Assembly (NCBI GenBank): GCA_017404325.1
Contig: JAFRCO010000007.1
Coordinates: forward strand, 39,172 to 103,171
DNA: 64,000 nucleotides
Source: Candidatus Saccharimonadota bacterium
GTDB taxonomy: Bacteria; Patescibacteriota; Saccharimonadia; Saccharimonadales; Saccharimonadaceae
Reading direction: 5' to 3'
The position numbers and the translations under genes are program-made. Under the pieces are notes generated by a model. It had not been told where the DNA came from. It saw only the letters and a list, made by a program, of their open reading frames with translations, and searched no databases. Below, one piece after another: positions 31,551-40,607 of this stretch (positions are counted from its first letter, which is position 1; every line of letters starts with the position of its first letter).

Positions 31551-33472
31551 AACAAAAAAGTTGTGCTGAACTGGATGAGGGGAGTCAGTGGTCTGAGTTG
31601 GAAGAGCTAGGGAAAGAAGAAGGTACTTTTTCATCGAAAGCAAGTAGCGAACAAAAGAGTGAAACAGAATTGTCTGAAGAAAGAAAAGTGAAGATTTCTA
31701 AAGCTTTTGTGAGAGTGAAAGAGGCGTATGGCAAAAGCGAACGCTCGCGGGTCGAAAGAATTAAGTCGGAAATAGTACGTCCTAATAGTCCTGAATATCA
31801 AGAATATAAATATAAACAATCCTCATCTACTCCGAGTGTGACTAGAAAAGCGATTAGACTAATGGCTGATAAATTAGGAATAAAAACTAAAAGAAGTGAA
31901 GATCGTCGCGAGAGAGAAGCTATGCACGTTGCTTTGTCGGAGATTGATGAAGAGCAGGCAGTTAGAGATAGAACTTATGAAGAAGACCATAGACGAATGT
32001 TAGAAGAAGTAGAGAGATGGAGAAGGGAGGAAGAAAAACAAGCTCAGGAAAGAAGGGAAAAACAGGTAAAAAGGGAAGAGGAAGAATTCATAAACCAGAT
32101 GAGTACTATGCGTAGTGCACAGCATGAACGTATAAAAAAACAAAGAATTCAGGAAATAGTAGAGCGTGAATTGAACGCTAAATTGTTAAAAGTTGATGAC
32201 CTTGAAGACGAATCGCTTGTAGAGGGTTCTGGGGTAGAAAAGCGGTTTGTCTCGTTCGAAGATGTTGATATACCTGTTTATGATTTAAAGGGCTTCCCTT
32301 TTTCGATACTTTCAACCACTATAGATTATAGGAGATTTAATAAACCAGGAGAAATCGGAACAGAAACTTATAAGAAAGTTATGGAGAATCCAGCTGTTTG
32401 GGCAGAGCGGCGAGATGAGGCGGAAAAAGCGAGTGGTTTTGGAACAAGGGGTCCTGATGCAAGAGGAGATACGATATGTACGTCTTATCGTAATTCTGAA
32501 AGAAATTTGGGTGTTTCTTCGTATGGCGATTTAGTCTATGGTTTTGAAAAAGTTGACGCAGACTCGGTGATTATTGTTAAAAATGGAGATGCTGGCAGTG
32601 GTAATATGATTGGCAAAAGCAATACTTCAGTATCTGATCCAGATGCAATTTCAGATCTTGAAATGGGCTATGGTTCCTATAATGAAATTACGTTAAGACG
32701 TTATTCTGAGGATGGCATACCTAAAAAACCGGATTATATTATTGTGGAAAATGGGGTAATCACCGAAGAATCATTGCGCCACGCTAAATTTTTTAGTATA
32801 CCAATAATAAATATTGAGAGGTCAATCTATAGTGAAAGAGCTGAAAAGCGAGCAGAGAAATTATTGGAGTCAATAGAAGAAGAGGATAATTATCCGGAGA
32901 TGATTAGAGAATTAGAAGAACTCTCGGTTGCCGGTATACATATTCGTGGTAATGAAAATATTGGACTTTTTCCGGGAAAGAGACCCATAAATTCCCCTTT
33001 AGAAGAAAGATGTTTTGAAATTGCAAAAAAGGAACAATTAAAGCGACTAGAGTTTATAAAAAGATCTTTAGAGAAGGCTAGTCGTGATATAGAGTCGGCT
33101 ACAGAAAAAGGTTTACTTATGCCGAGCGAAATTCCTGAATTTGATTATTTTATAATTGATATTGAGGATCCCCAGAATCAACTGCGTCGTACTAGAGGTG
33201 GCGATACAGATTATCATCATTTAAAAGCGTCTGGGAATTGTAAACGGATAAATATTAGATTTAAATTGAAAGGTGGTTCTCGAATTATAAAGACTACAGT
33301 TTTTGATGGAGAAAGATTCAGTGAAAATATTGATGAGGTAGCCGGTTTGGCGGTGACGGAAGAAGAAAAAAAGAGTGCGGATAGTAGTTATTATGATGCA
33401 CTTGAACCGGTAGTGCTAGGGTATTTTGAGGCATATCGTAAAAATCTAGAATTAAGGAAAAATCCTGGCTAA
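31535..33472 (+). CDS. Large charged protein of unknown family with coiled coil
   Basis: 645 residues; no family recognised. Residues 1-100 are Ser/Glu/Lys-rich and look disordered. Residues about 125-225 form a long Glu/Arg/Lys coiled coil (EEVERWRREEEKQAQERREKQ). Residues about 245-430 look globular: FSILSTTIDYRRFN, GFGTRGPDARGDTICTSYRN, YGSYNEITLRRY and PDYIIVENG. A C-terminal domain has DYHHLKASGNCKRINIRFKLKGG. No signal peptide or membrane helix. TATAAT (31522-31527) ends 7 bases before the ATG. The arrangement of a charged N-terminus with a compact C-terminal domain could suit an effector or toxin, but that is speculation. Confidence 0.7.
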   Translation: MNSGEKQKSCAELDEGSQWSELEELGKEEGTFSSKASSEQKSETELSEERKVKISKAFVRVKEAYGKSERSRVERIKSEIVRPNSPEYQEYKYKQSSSTPSVTRKAIRLMADKLGIKTKRSEDRREREAMHVALSEIDEEQAVRDRTYEEDHRRMLEEVERWRREEEKQAQERREKQVKREEEEFINQMSTMRSAQHERIKKQRIQEIVERELNAKLLKVDDLEDESLVEGSGVEKRFVSFEDVDIPVYDLKGFPFSILSTTIDYRRFNKPGEIGTETYKKVMENPAVWAERRDEAEKASGFGTRGPDARGDTICTSYRNSERNLGVSSYGDLVYGFEKVDADSVIIVKNGDAGSGNMIGKSNTSVSDPDAISDLEMGYGSYNEITLRRYSEDGIPKKPDYIIVENGVITEESLRHAKFFSIPIINIERSIYSERAEKRAEKLLESIEEEDNYPEMIRELEELSVAGIHIRGNENIGLFPGKRPINSPLEERCFEIAKKEQLKRLEFIKRSLEKASRDIESATEKGLLMPSEIPEFDYFIIDIEDPQNQLRRTRGGDTDYHHLKASGNCKRINIRFKLKGGSRIIKTTVFDGERFSENIDEVAGLAVTEEEKKSADSSYYDALEPVVLGYFEAYRKNLELRKNPG

Positions 33473-33483
33473 AAGCCAGGATT
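33461..33483. terminator. Hairpin shared by convergent stop codons
   Basis: A 10-bp perfect stem with AAA loop (33461-33470 / 33474-33483) covers both the stop of the 31535 gene and the stop of the convergent sigma-like gene. On the minus strand it is followed by TTTTCC, so it terminates best in that direction. Confidence 0.75.
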
Positions 33484-33829
33484 ATTCAAAAATGTTACGA
33501 AGGGGGTTGTAAAACGATTCAAAATCAAGTTTTTTTATGGCATTTGCTACCATGTTGTTGATTTCATCGCTGGTATAGCCGTAGCGAACTCTGATTTCGT
33601 CAAAACTCAATCTATTACCGATATGAAGGCCAAAATAGGCAACAACTATAAGAGCTTCTTCAATGGGTAGAGAAGATTGGAGTTTTTGAACTAAGTCGCT
33701 AAACTGTCCGTCAGAAATATCATTGGTAATTCTAAGAGGATCCCTGAGCATCATCGAATTATTATTTGTATCGGCGATGGCGCGAAGTAAATTGACGGTG
33801 CGTATGGTTTTCCACGAGATGGTAGTCAC
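33482..33829 (-). CDS. Orphan sigma-70 region-4-like protein
   Basis: 115 residues. Residues about 57-103 align with sigma-70 region 4: SLPIEEALIVVAYFGLHIGNRLSFDEI then RYGYTSDEINNMVANAIKKL, the usual pattern of a first helix, Tyr/Phe-GL, then a helix-turn-helix. There is no region 2 or 3, so it cannot act as a complete sigma factor. It may be a regulator that contacts core RNA polymerase or the -35 region. I start at GTG 33829 because AAGGAGG (33838-33844) lies 8 bases upstream; the GTG three codons earlier overlaps that site. Confidence 0.6.
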   Translation of the reverse strand: MTTISWKTIRTVNLLRAIADTNNNSMMLRDPLRITNDISDGQFSDLVQKLQSSLPIEEALIVVAYFGLHIGNRLSFDEIRVRYGYTSDEINNMVANAIKKLDFESFYNPLRNIFE

Positions 33830-33902
33830 AAAAATCACCTCCTTAAATAGTAATGTGCTAATTTATTTAATTATAGCATAAGAATATAAAAAAGTCAATA
33901 TT

Positions 33903-34382
33903 CTAAAGGGTGTCGGTCCAAGATTTGATTTTCGTGATTGGGACGTCTTGGTAAAAACGGATACCTTCTTGCCAATCACCAGCGTTAGCGTCGTCTTTTA
34001 ATAATAGGTCGCTATTATCTAGACCGGAAGAATGGGAAGTACAAAAAGGAAAAACGGTCTTATTGGTCCAATCTTTAGATTTTACAAAAGTATTAACCGG
34101 CCAAGCGGCGATGCCATACCAAATTGGATAACCGAGGATAACACGGTCATATTCGGCCCAATTCGGAACCTCAAGGTTTTTTAATTTCAAATTTTCACGA
34201 AGAGATAGATCGTCATTTTCTTTGCTGACGCGAGAATCAGGATTGGTCCAGTCTAAATCGGCTTTTTCGTAAATAGGATCAGGAACAATCTCGAAGAGAT
34301 CTGCACCTAGATTTTTAGAAACTTCTTCGGCAACTTTTCTAGTATGACCTTCTGCTGAATAATAAACAACTAAAGTTTTCAT
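33903..34382 (-). CDS. Flavodoxin family protein
   Basis: 159 residues. FMN-phosphate loop YYSAEGHTRKVAEEV, then ILGYPIWYGIAAWPVNTFV and FPFCTSHSSGLDNS as the isoalloxazine-side loops. It is a one-electron carrier or a quinone/disulfide-type flavoreductase. ATG 34382 has AAAGGAGG (34387-34394). It begins only 14 bases after the 3' end of a tRNA-Pro, and I see no promoter between, so it is probably on the tRNA transcript. Confidence 0.88.
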   Translation of the reverse strand: MKTLVVYYSAEGHTRKVAEEVSKNLGADLFEIVPDPIYEKADLDWTNPDSRVSKENDDLSLRENLKLKNLEVPNWAEYDRVILGYPIWYGIAAWPVNTFVKSKDWTNKTVFPFCTSHSSGLDNSDLLLKDDANAGDWQEGIRFYQDVPITKIKSWTDTL

Positions 34383-34396
34383 TCTACCTCCTTTAC

Positions 34397-34472
34397 TGGT
34401 CAGGGTGATCGGACTTGAACCGACGACCTCGGCGTCCCGAACGCCGCGCGCTACCAACTGCGCCACACCCTG
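34397..34472 (-). tRNA. tRNA-Pro (anticodon CGG)
   Basis: Cloverleaf found by eye: acceptor CAGGGTG/CACCCTG, D-arm GCGCAGTTGGTAGCGC, anticodon stem CGGCG/CGCCG with loop TTCGGGA, T-arm with TTCAAGT. Discriminator A and CCA are encoded. Third of three tandem tRNA-Pro genes in transcription order. Confidence 0.93.
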
Positions 34473-34480
34473 ATGATGAA

Positions 34481-34557
34481 TGGTCTGGGATAGGAGATTT
34501 GAACTCCTGACCTCACGCACCCCATGCGTGCGCGCTACCGGGCTGCGCCAATCCCAG
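34481..34557 (-). tRNA. tRNA-Pro (anticodon GGG)
   Basis: Acceptor CTGGGAT/ATCCCAG, D-arm GCGCAGCCCGGTAGCGC, anticodon stem CACGC/GCGTG with loop ATGGGGT, T-arm AGGAG-TTCAAAT-CTCCT. Discriminator A and CCA are encoded. Confidence 0.93.
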
Positions 34558-34572
34558 GATTGGTTATAAAAA

Positions 34573-34648
34573 TGGTCTGGGTGACTGGACTTGAACCAGC
34601 GGCCTCGACTTCCCAAAAGTCGCGCGCTACCAACTGCGCCACACCCAG
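34573..34648 (-). tRNA. tRNA-Pro (anticodon TGG)
   Basis: Acceptor CTGGGTG/CACCCAG, D-arm GCGCAGTTGGTAGCGC, anticodon stem CGACT/AGTCG with loop TTTGGGA. Discriminator A and CCA are encoded. First of the tandem set. TGATATAAT on the minus strand (TATAAT at plus 34659-34664) ends 10 bases before the mature 5' end. Confidence 0.93.
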
Positions 34649-34718
34649 ACGTACTTTTATTATATCACATATCTTAATAAATGGATATTATGTTATAATT
34701 TTAGAAAAGGAGGAATGA

Positions 34719-35954
34719 ATGGAAAAAGATCCAGTTGGTAGATCCGAAGAAAATTATGTTGATACTGAAAATAAGGAAGAACAGTTTGAGACGTTTGAAG
34801 AACATATGGCAGAAATGAAGCAAGAAGAAGCTGTCGACCGAGCTGAAGAAGATAAACAATATTTTGAAGTTTTTGATAAGTTTCGATTTGATGGGCATGT
34901 GACTTTTACTGATATCGATAAAACCTTGACTGATAATGATGGGAATTTTGATCCGAGGGCGGTTGAATATATAAAAAAATATCGTGAAGCAGGGGGAGTC
35001 TTTGTTCCGGTAACTGGAAGAGCGCGATTTGAGTCTGTGAAAGATATCGTTGAAAAGCTTGATTTGCCGTTTATTATCATTAATAATGGTGCGGAAATCT
35101 ATGATAGAAACGGGAATATAATATATAAGAGCGAAATACCTATGGAGCAGGTTAAGCAAACTTTTGCTTTGGCGGAGGAATACGGTTTAATCTGGATGCA
35201 GAATAAAAAGAATCCTGAGACGGGAGAAGAATATTTATATTCGAACTATACTGAAACTACTGAGCAAGAAATGAATGCTGTTGGAATTGAAGATACGCCG
35301 GAGAACGAGGTAAAAAGGATAAAACTTCCACTAAAAAAGGCAACTTCAGAAGAGGTAATGGGAATTAACGACTCGAATCTTAAAATCCAAATGATGAGTC
35401 CGGATTATAAAGCGGTTAGAGCGGTATATGACAAACTACAAGAACAAGGCATACCTTGTATGCTAAATATGCAAAGTGAACAGACTAAGGAATTTCACTG
35501 GGTAGAGGTGATTGTTGGAACAAAAATCGGCGCTATTCAATGGGTGATTGATCATGGACTAGTTGGAGATATAAAGACGGCACAAGTTGTTGGAGATGGT
35601 GGGAACGATCTATCAATGTTTAAAGAGCTTCATAATCGAGATGGTGAGCCGATTCCTAATACCTATACGGCAGTTGCGAATGGCTGCGAAGAGATATTAG
35701 AGAAGGCACATAAAATATTGCAATCTAAATATGATGAAGGATTGCGTGGCCTCGGAAAAGGTGGAGCGATGGCTGAAATATTCGAGGATGAAGTGAAAAT
35801 GCGAGAAATTCAAGCATTTACGGATATTCTTAATCAGTTGTTAGATAAGAAAATGTATGATCAGAAGAAAGTGCTAGATATTGTGAGTAGAATAAAGAAT
35901 AAAAGAGTGATCGATAGTAGAAATATGCCTAATAGCGAAAATTCAGTGGCATAA
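34719..35954 (+). CDS. HAD-superfamily hydrolase, Cof type
   Basis: 411 residues. Residues 1-55 are acidic and probably disordered, an unusual addition. The catalytic motif is FTDIDKTLTD (Asp65, Asp67), motif II VTGR, and motif IV GDGGNDLSMF. The type-IIB cap lies between, with an atypical acidic insertion around NPETGEEYLYSN. Likely a sugar-phosphate or phosphoglycolate-type phosphatase; substrate unknown. It has a promoter (TGTTATAAT near 34692-34697) and AAAGGAGG. ftsH follows 35 bases later. Confidence 0.85.
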   Translation: MEKDPVGRSEENYVDTENKEEQFETFEEHMAEMKQEEAVDRAEEDKQYFEVFDKFRFDGHVTFTDIDKTLTDNDGNFDPRAVEYIKKYREAGGVFVPVTGRARFESVKDIVEKLDLPFIIINNGAEIYDRNGNIIYKSEIPMEQVKQTFALAEEYGLIWMQNKKNPETGEEYLYSNYTETTEQEMNAVGIEDTPENEVKRIKLPLKKATSEEVMGINDSNLKIQMMSPDYKAVRAVYDKLQEQGIPCMLNMQSEQTKEFHWVEVIVGTKIGAIQWVIDHGLVGDIKTAQVVGDGGNDLSMFKELHNRDGEPIPNTYTAVANGCEEILEKAHKILQSKYDEGLRGLGKGGAMAEIFEDEVKMREIQAFTDILNQLLDKKMYDQKKVLDIVSRIKNKRVIDSRNMPNSENSVA

Positions 35955-35989
35955 ATATGATAGAATTAATAAATTAAGGAGATAAAAAA

Positions 35990-37915
35990 GTGCCAGAGAA
36001 GATGACAAACAATATAAAGGGGCGACCCGGTGCAAATGACAAATCAAATAAAGTGAGAAGTGTTCTTTTTGCTTTTCTTCTGGTTTGTTGCGGCGTATTT
36101 TTAATTGCGAATATGAATCGAAACGCGATTGAAAAAACCGAGGTGCCGATTTCGGAAGTGATTCGACGTGCGAATGATCCGGATGGAGATATAAAGAAAA
36201 TTACGATAACTGGCAATGATTTAGAAATTACCTTAAAGAACAATGATCAACCGACGGAGACTTCGCGAAAAGACGGGGCGGGGACTTTGTACGATCAAGG
36301 TTTGATTGATTATTGTGATGAGTTAGAAGGCGAAGAGCTTTCGAAATGCCAAGAAAATTATCCGGTGATTGAATATAAAGAAGCGATTGATATGACTGGA
36401 ATTATCTTTGATGTTTTATTGACAGTTCTACCGATTGTTGCGATTGTAATTTTCTTCTCATGGATGATGCGACAGGCGAATGCGGCGAATAATCAGTCAA
36501 TGGGATTCGGAAAATCGCGGGCGAGGCTTTACGGTCCGGATAAAAAGAAAGTAACATTTAAGGACGTAGCAGGGAATGAGTCGGCAAAACAAGATTTAAC
36601 TGAGATTGTTGATTTCTTAAAGAGTCCGAAAAAATATGAGAAGTTAGGGGCGAAGATCCCGCGAGGGGTGTTGCTTGCAGGTGATCCGGGTACTGGGAAA
36701 ACTTTAATGGCGCGCGCGGTAGCGGGTGAAGCGAATGTGCCGTTCTTCTCGATTTCGGGTTCGGAATTTGCGGAGATGTTTGTTGGCGTCGGGGCGTCAA
36801 GAGTAAGGGATTTGTTCTCGAAGGCGAAGAAAAATGCGCCGTCGATTATCTTTATTGATGAAATTGATGCTGTCGCACATAAACGAGATGCGAGGGGCGG
36901 CGCGGGACGTGAAGACGAACAGACTTTGAATCAGATTTTAGTCGAGATGGACGGGTTTGATAATGACTCGGGCGTAATTGTAATGGCGGCAACAAACCGA
37001 GTAGATATGCTCGATAAGGCACTTCTACGTCCGGGGCGGTTTGACCGACATGTTAATGTGACTTTGCCGGAGAGAAAAGATCGGTTAGAAATTTTGAAAG
37101 TACATTTTAAAGGTAAACCGATTGAAGAGAATGTTGATTTAGAAGCGTTAGCGAAGAAGACAGCGGGGTCTTCGGGTGCGGATCTTGCGAATATCGCGAA
37201 TGAAGCGGCGATTACCGCAGCGCGTGAAGGGCATAAGGCGATTTCAAATAAAGATGTAACGGAAGCATTCGAACGGGTAGCGATTGGGCCGGAAAGAAAG
37301 TCGAAAGTGATGAATGATAAAGAGAGGAAGATTACGGCTTACCACGAGGCGGGGCATGCGGTGGTTGGGCATGTTTTGCCGGATTCAGATCCGGTACATA
37401 AGGTGACGATTATTCCACGTGGTCAAACTGGAGGCGTGACTTGGTTCTTGCCACCGGAGGACCGAAGCTATAAGAATATTTATGAACTTAAGGATATCTT
37501 AGCGCGAGCGATGGGTGGTAGAGTTGCAGAGAAACTAATCTTCGGGAAAGACGCGGTCACGACTGGAGCATCATCGGATCTTAAAAACGTAGCGGAGCTT
37601 GCGAAATCGATGATTGTCGAGGAGGGAATGGGTGACGCGACGAGAAATCTAGTCTTCCCGAGCGAAGCGACTGGATATTACACGATTACAACAGGCAAAC
37701 CATATTCGGAAAAAACGGCGGAATTAATTGACGCGGAGATTAAAAAATTGTCAGATGAGGCGGCGAAACGTGCGGAAGAAGTTTTGAAAGCTAATAAAGC
37801 TACATTAGATAAATTGGCGGAAGAATTATTGAAGCATGAGACTTTGGAAGAAGCGGAATTGGAGCCGATTTTAAAGTCAGCAAAGTTGCCAGAATCTGTA
37901 AAACTATATAAGTAA
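35990..37915 (+). CDS. ftsH: ATP-dependent zinc metalloprotease FtsH
   Basis: 641 residues, membrane-anchored AAA+ protease that removes damaged or short-lived membrane and cytosolic proteins. Membrane helices are at about 24-41 and 138-158, enclosing an outer domain that contains two Cys. Walker A GDPGTGKT (231-238), Walker [10 protein letters not shown], arginine fingers in LRPGRFDRH, and zinc motif HEAGH (452-456). It starts at GTG 35990 with AAGGAG 8 bases upstream. The C-terminal helical tail is normal. Confidence 0.97.
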   Translation: MPEKMTNNIKGRPGANDKSNKVRSVLFAFLLVCCGVFLIANMNRNAIEKTEVPISEVIRRANDPDGDIKKITITGNDLEITLKNNDQPTETSRKDGAGTLYDQGLIDYCDELEGEELSKCQENYPVIEYKEAIDMTGIIFDVLLTVLPIVAIVIFFSWMMRQANAANNQSMGFGKSRARLYGPDKKKVTFKDVAGNESAKQDLTEIVDFLKSPKKYEKLGAKIPRGVLLAGDPGTGKTLMARAVAGEANVPFFSISGSEFAEMFVGVGASRVRDLFSKAKKNAPSIIFIDEIDAVAHKRDARGGAGREDEQTLNQILVEMDGFDNDSGVIVMAATNRVDMLDKALLRPGRFDRHVNVTLPERKDRLEILKVHFKGKPIEENVDLEALAKKTAGSSGADLANIANEAAITAAREGHKAISNKDVTEAFERVAIGPERKSKVMNDKERKITAYHEAGHAVVGHVLPDSDPVHKVTIIPRGQTGGVTWFLPPEDRSYKNIYELKDILARAMGGRVAEKLIFGKDAVTTGASSDLKNVAELAKSMIVEEGMGDATRNLVFPSEATGYYTITTGKPYSEKTAELIDAEIKKLSDEAAKRAEEVLKANKATLDKLAEELLKHETLEEAELEPILKSAKLPESVKLYK

Positions 37916-37935
37916 TTTAAAAAAGGGAGGTAAGC

Positions 37936-40329
37936 GTGGAAAGATTATTAGATTATTTTGTGCCAGAGAAATATATTTTAGATTTGTCGATTGATAAATT
38001 TAAAAAAACGATAGAGGGGAAGGTAAGGGTTTTTGGTGAAAGCAAGGGCGAAATAGTTAAATTTCACGCAGTAGGTCTATCTGTTGACGAAGTGCTGGTG
38101 AATGGGAAAAAGACGGATTTTAAGGTAGAGAAAGGCGTTTTAACGCTTTCTAAGGTGCCTAGGAGCGATTTAGGGGTCGAAATAAGGTATCACGGCGGTT
38201 TGAATGAAAACATGCAGGGAGCGTATTTGTCGAAGTATGAATACAGGGGCGAAACAGAGGTAATTGTTGCGACACAATTTGAGAGTCATTATGCAAGAGA
38301 GGCTTTCCCTTGTGTTGACGAACCGGAAGCGAAGGCGGTGTTCGAAGTTTCTATTACAGTGCCTGAGAAATCAGAGGATATTATTCTAGGGAACATGCCT
38401 GTAAAAACTGTTGTAAAAAATACAACAGTTTTTGAACCGACACCGAGGATGTCGACGTATCTTCTTGCATGGGTAATTGGAAAGTTCCACGGGAAAACTG
38501 TAAAAAATAAGCATGGGGTAGAAATCACGACTTATGCGGCGCTAAATCAAGATTTAGATTCGGTTGGTTTTGCGAATAAAATCGCGGCTAAATCGCTTGA
38601 GTTTTATGATGATAATTTTAAAATTTCATATCCTTTGAAGAAGTTAGATCAGGTGGCTTTGCCGGATTTTGAGGCGGGGGCGATGGAAAATTGGGGGCTA
38701 GTGACTTATCGGGAATCGATGTTGTTAGTCGGGAAGTCGGCGACATTAGGTGCGAAGAAGTCCGTTGCTTTGACGGTCGCGCATGAATTATCTCACCAAT
38801 GGTTTGGCGATTTAGTGACAATGAAATGGTGGGATGATTTGTGGCTAAATGAATCTTTTGCAAGCGTGATGGAATATTACGCGGTTGATGCGATACATCC
38901 GGAATATAAGATTTTTGAGAGTTTCTTTACATCGGATTGCTGTGCGGCATTACTTCGGGATGCGCACTCGGGAGTTCAATCAGTGCACCAAGATGTAAAA
39001 ACTCCAGAAGAGATCTCAACATTGTTCGACGGGGCAATTGTGTATGCAAAGGGGGCGAGATTGATGTTAATGACGATTCGATTGATGGGATGGGAAAATT
39101 TTTGCAAAGGGATAGCGGAATATTTTGAAAAATATAAATATGGGAATACAACTGGAGATGATTTATGGGATAGTTTGAAGCCATATGCGAGTTTTGACCC
39201 GAAGAAGTTAATGCATGCGTTTATCGATAAGCCAGGTTATCCGGTAATTACGAATGAAGGGGAGAATTTTGAGAAATTTAGCCAGAAAAAGTTTTCATTA
39301 GATGGGGGAAAGATGGAAAAGGAGAGTTGGCCGATCCCGGAAGTGATGGAGGATATGTCGGGGCATTATGTTCTAAATTTGAGTGAAGGTGAATTTAGGG
39401 AAAGATTAGAAAGATTTAGTGAGTTAGGTTTAGAGGAAAAATTAAGGCTTCTTATCGATCGAGATTTAATTGCGCAATCTGGATTACAGAGTGCGGCATC
39501 TTTAGTTCCGCTAGCTATGGAGTTTAAAAATGAAGATGCGCCGGCGGTCTGGAACAAGGTTGCGTCTTTGATTGCTAATTTGAAAGTATATTTTGATAGT
39601 GAATCGCCAGAAGAAAAGATGTTAAAAAAGTATACATTGAAACTGGTTGATAAAAAACTGAAGGAAATTGGGATTAGAACGAGAGAAGATGACGACGAAG
39701 ATATGATTAGGTTAAGGGCGAATTTGTTGGGATTAGATTATTTTGCGGAAGACGAGAAAAGATTCCGCGAATTGGCCGGGATGTACGAGTCGGATGCGAA
39801 AAAAATGGATCCAGAGATTCGAGAGGATATTTTATGTGCGAAGATTTATCTAGAACCGAAAATGGTTGACGAATATCTGGAAAATTATAAAAACATAGCG
39901 GATCCGGATATTAGGTTCGATTATTTAATTGCAGCAACTTTGGTTAGAGATGAGGAACAGTTACAAAAAGTTGTTAATTTGCTCGGTAACTATGAGGTTG
40001 TAAAACCTCAAGATCAATTACATTTGTTTATATCTCTTTATCGAAATCCGAAATCGAAAGCGCAAACTTTTGAGTGGATGATTAAAAACTGGGATTCGAT
40101 TAAAGAGACTGGGGGGGAGAAGACGTTGAATGATTATCCGATGTTAACGGCGAGATTAGCAAGAACTGAAGAAGAATTAGACAAATATTTAAAGTTTTTC
40201 GGGCCGATGCGGGATGATCCAATTTTGTCGAGAGCGATTATAATTGGTGAAAATGAAATTAAAGCTAGAATTAAAATGATAAAAAAATACCGCAAAGCGG
40301 TAATGAGTGAATTAGAGAAATATATTTGA
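37936..40329 (+). CDS. pepN: M1-family aminopeptidase (PepN type)
   Basis: 797 residues. Exopeptidase motif GAMENWG, zinc motif HELSHQWFGD with the downstream NESFASVMEY Glu, then helical ERAP-type repeats at the C-terminus. No signal peptide, so it probably works in the cytoplasm on imported peptides, fitting an organism that scavenges amino acids. It starts at a GTG at 37936 with GGGAGG just before it. Codons around residue 159 contain a 13-bp palindrome (38403-38433) also found in shorter form in rnhB-yraN. tRNA-Leu converges on its 3' end. Confidence 0.95.
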   Translation: MERLLDYFVPEKYILDLSIDKFKKTIEGKVRVFGESKGEIVKFHAVGLSVDEVLVNGKKTDFKVEKGVLTLSKVPRSDLGVEIRYHGGLNENMQGAYLSKYEYRGETEVIVATQFESHYAREAFPCVDEPEAKAVFEVSITVPEKSEDIILGNMPVKTVVKNTTVFEPTPRMSTYLLAWVIGKFHGKTVKNKHGVEITTYAALNQDLDSVGFANKIAAKSLEFYDDNFKISYPLKKLDQVALPDFEAGAMENWGLVTYRESMLLVGKSATLGAKKSVALTVAHELSHQWFGDLVTMKWWDDLWLNESFASVMEYYAVDAIHPEYKIFESFFTSDCCAALLRDAHSGVQSVHQDVKTPEEISTLFDGAIVYAKGARLMLMTIRLMGWENFCKGIAEYFEKYKYGNTTGDDLWDSLKPYASFDPKKLMHAFIDKPGYPVITNEGENFEKFSQKKFSLDGGKMEKESWPIPEVMEDMSGHYVLNLSEGEFRERLERFSELGLEEKLRLLIDRDLIAQSGLQSAASLVPLAMEFKNEDAPAVWNKVASLIANLKVYFDSESPEEKMLKKYTLKLVDKKLKEIGIRTREDDDEDMIRLRANLLGLDYFAEDEKRFRELAGMYESDAKKMDPEIREDILCAKIYLEPKMVDEYLENYKNIADPDIRFDYLIAATLVRDEEQLQKVVNLLGNYEVVKPQDQLHLFISLYRNPKSKAQTFEWMIKNWDSIKETGGEKTLNDYPMLTARLARTEEELDKYLKFFGPMRDDPILSRAIIIGENEIKARIKMIKKYRKAVMSELEKYI
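38403..38433. repeat. Palindrome inside pepN, shared core with rnhB-yraN linker
   Basis: A 13-bp perfect inverted repeat with an AAAAA loop (38403-38415 / 38421-38433). A 22-base stretch (38409-38430) is identical to 29096-29117 in the rnhB-yraN linker, where the stem is 7 bp. Both copies are read in the same frame as VVKNTTV. Confidence 0.65.
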
Positions 40330-40333
40330 TTAG

Positions 40334-40420
40334 TGGTCCCCGAGACAGGGGTTGAACCTGCACGATATTGCTATCACTAGCACCTGAAGCTAGCGCGTCT
40401 GCCAATTCCGCCACTCGGGG
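40334..40420 (-). tRNA. tRNA-Leu (anticodon CAG)
   Basis: Class II tRNA: acceptor CCCCGAG/CTCGGGG, D-arm with GGCGGAATTGGCAGACGC, anticodon stem CTAGC/GCTAG with loop TTCAGGT, long variable arm (TGATAGCAATATCG) and T-arm with GGTTCAACCCC. Discriminator A and CCA are encoded. TGTTATAAT (TATAAT at plus 40429-40434) ends 8 bases before the mature 5' end. Confidence 0.93.
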
Positions 40421-40445
40421 ATACGAGAATTATAACATAAAAAAT

Positions 40446-40468
40446 CCCCCGGTGATAATCACCGGGGG
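40446..40468 (-). terminator. Rho-independent terminator (minus strand)
   Basis: A 10-bp perfect GC-rich stem (CCCCCGGTGA / TCACCGGGGG) with TAA loop, followed on the minus strand by ATTTTTTA. It terminates a transcript coming from 40.9-40.5 kb just before the tRNA-Leu promoter. Confidence 0.85.
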
Positions 40469-40607
40469 TAAAATCAGGAGAAAAGTGGCAGACGGGGTTT
40501 CCCTCGGGAGGGTGGTTGATGTGACTCAGAGGATTATTGATTCACAAGACTCATCTGCTATTATGTAGCGTGGTGGGCGGTTTTATTTTAAACCTAGAAA
40601 GGGGCGT
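40469..40607 (-). other. Gene-free stretch: 3' untranslated region or small RNA candidate
   Basis: About 140 bases between the 40608 gene and the strong minus-strand terminator. A 6-bp hairpin (40593-40598 / 40607-40612) lies at the gene's stop, and CCCTCCCGAGGG can form another. No match to SRP, 6S, RNase P or tmRNA landmarks was seen. It could be a processed 3'UTR RNA. Confidence 0.35.

Noticed and set aside
34524..34718. 64-residue plus-strand frame across tRNA-Pro genes
   Set aside because: It runs through tRNA genes on the other strand and resembles tRNA-derived spurious proteins.
40368..40568. 66-residue frame over tRNA-Leu and the terminator
   Set aside because: It overlaps a tRNA and a terminator hairpin and has no ribosome site.
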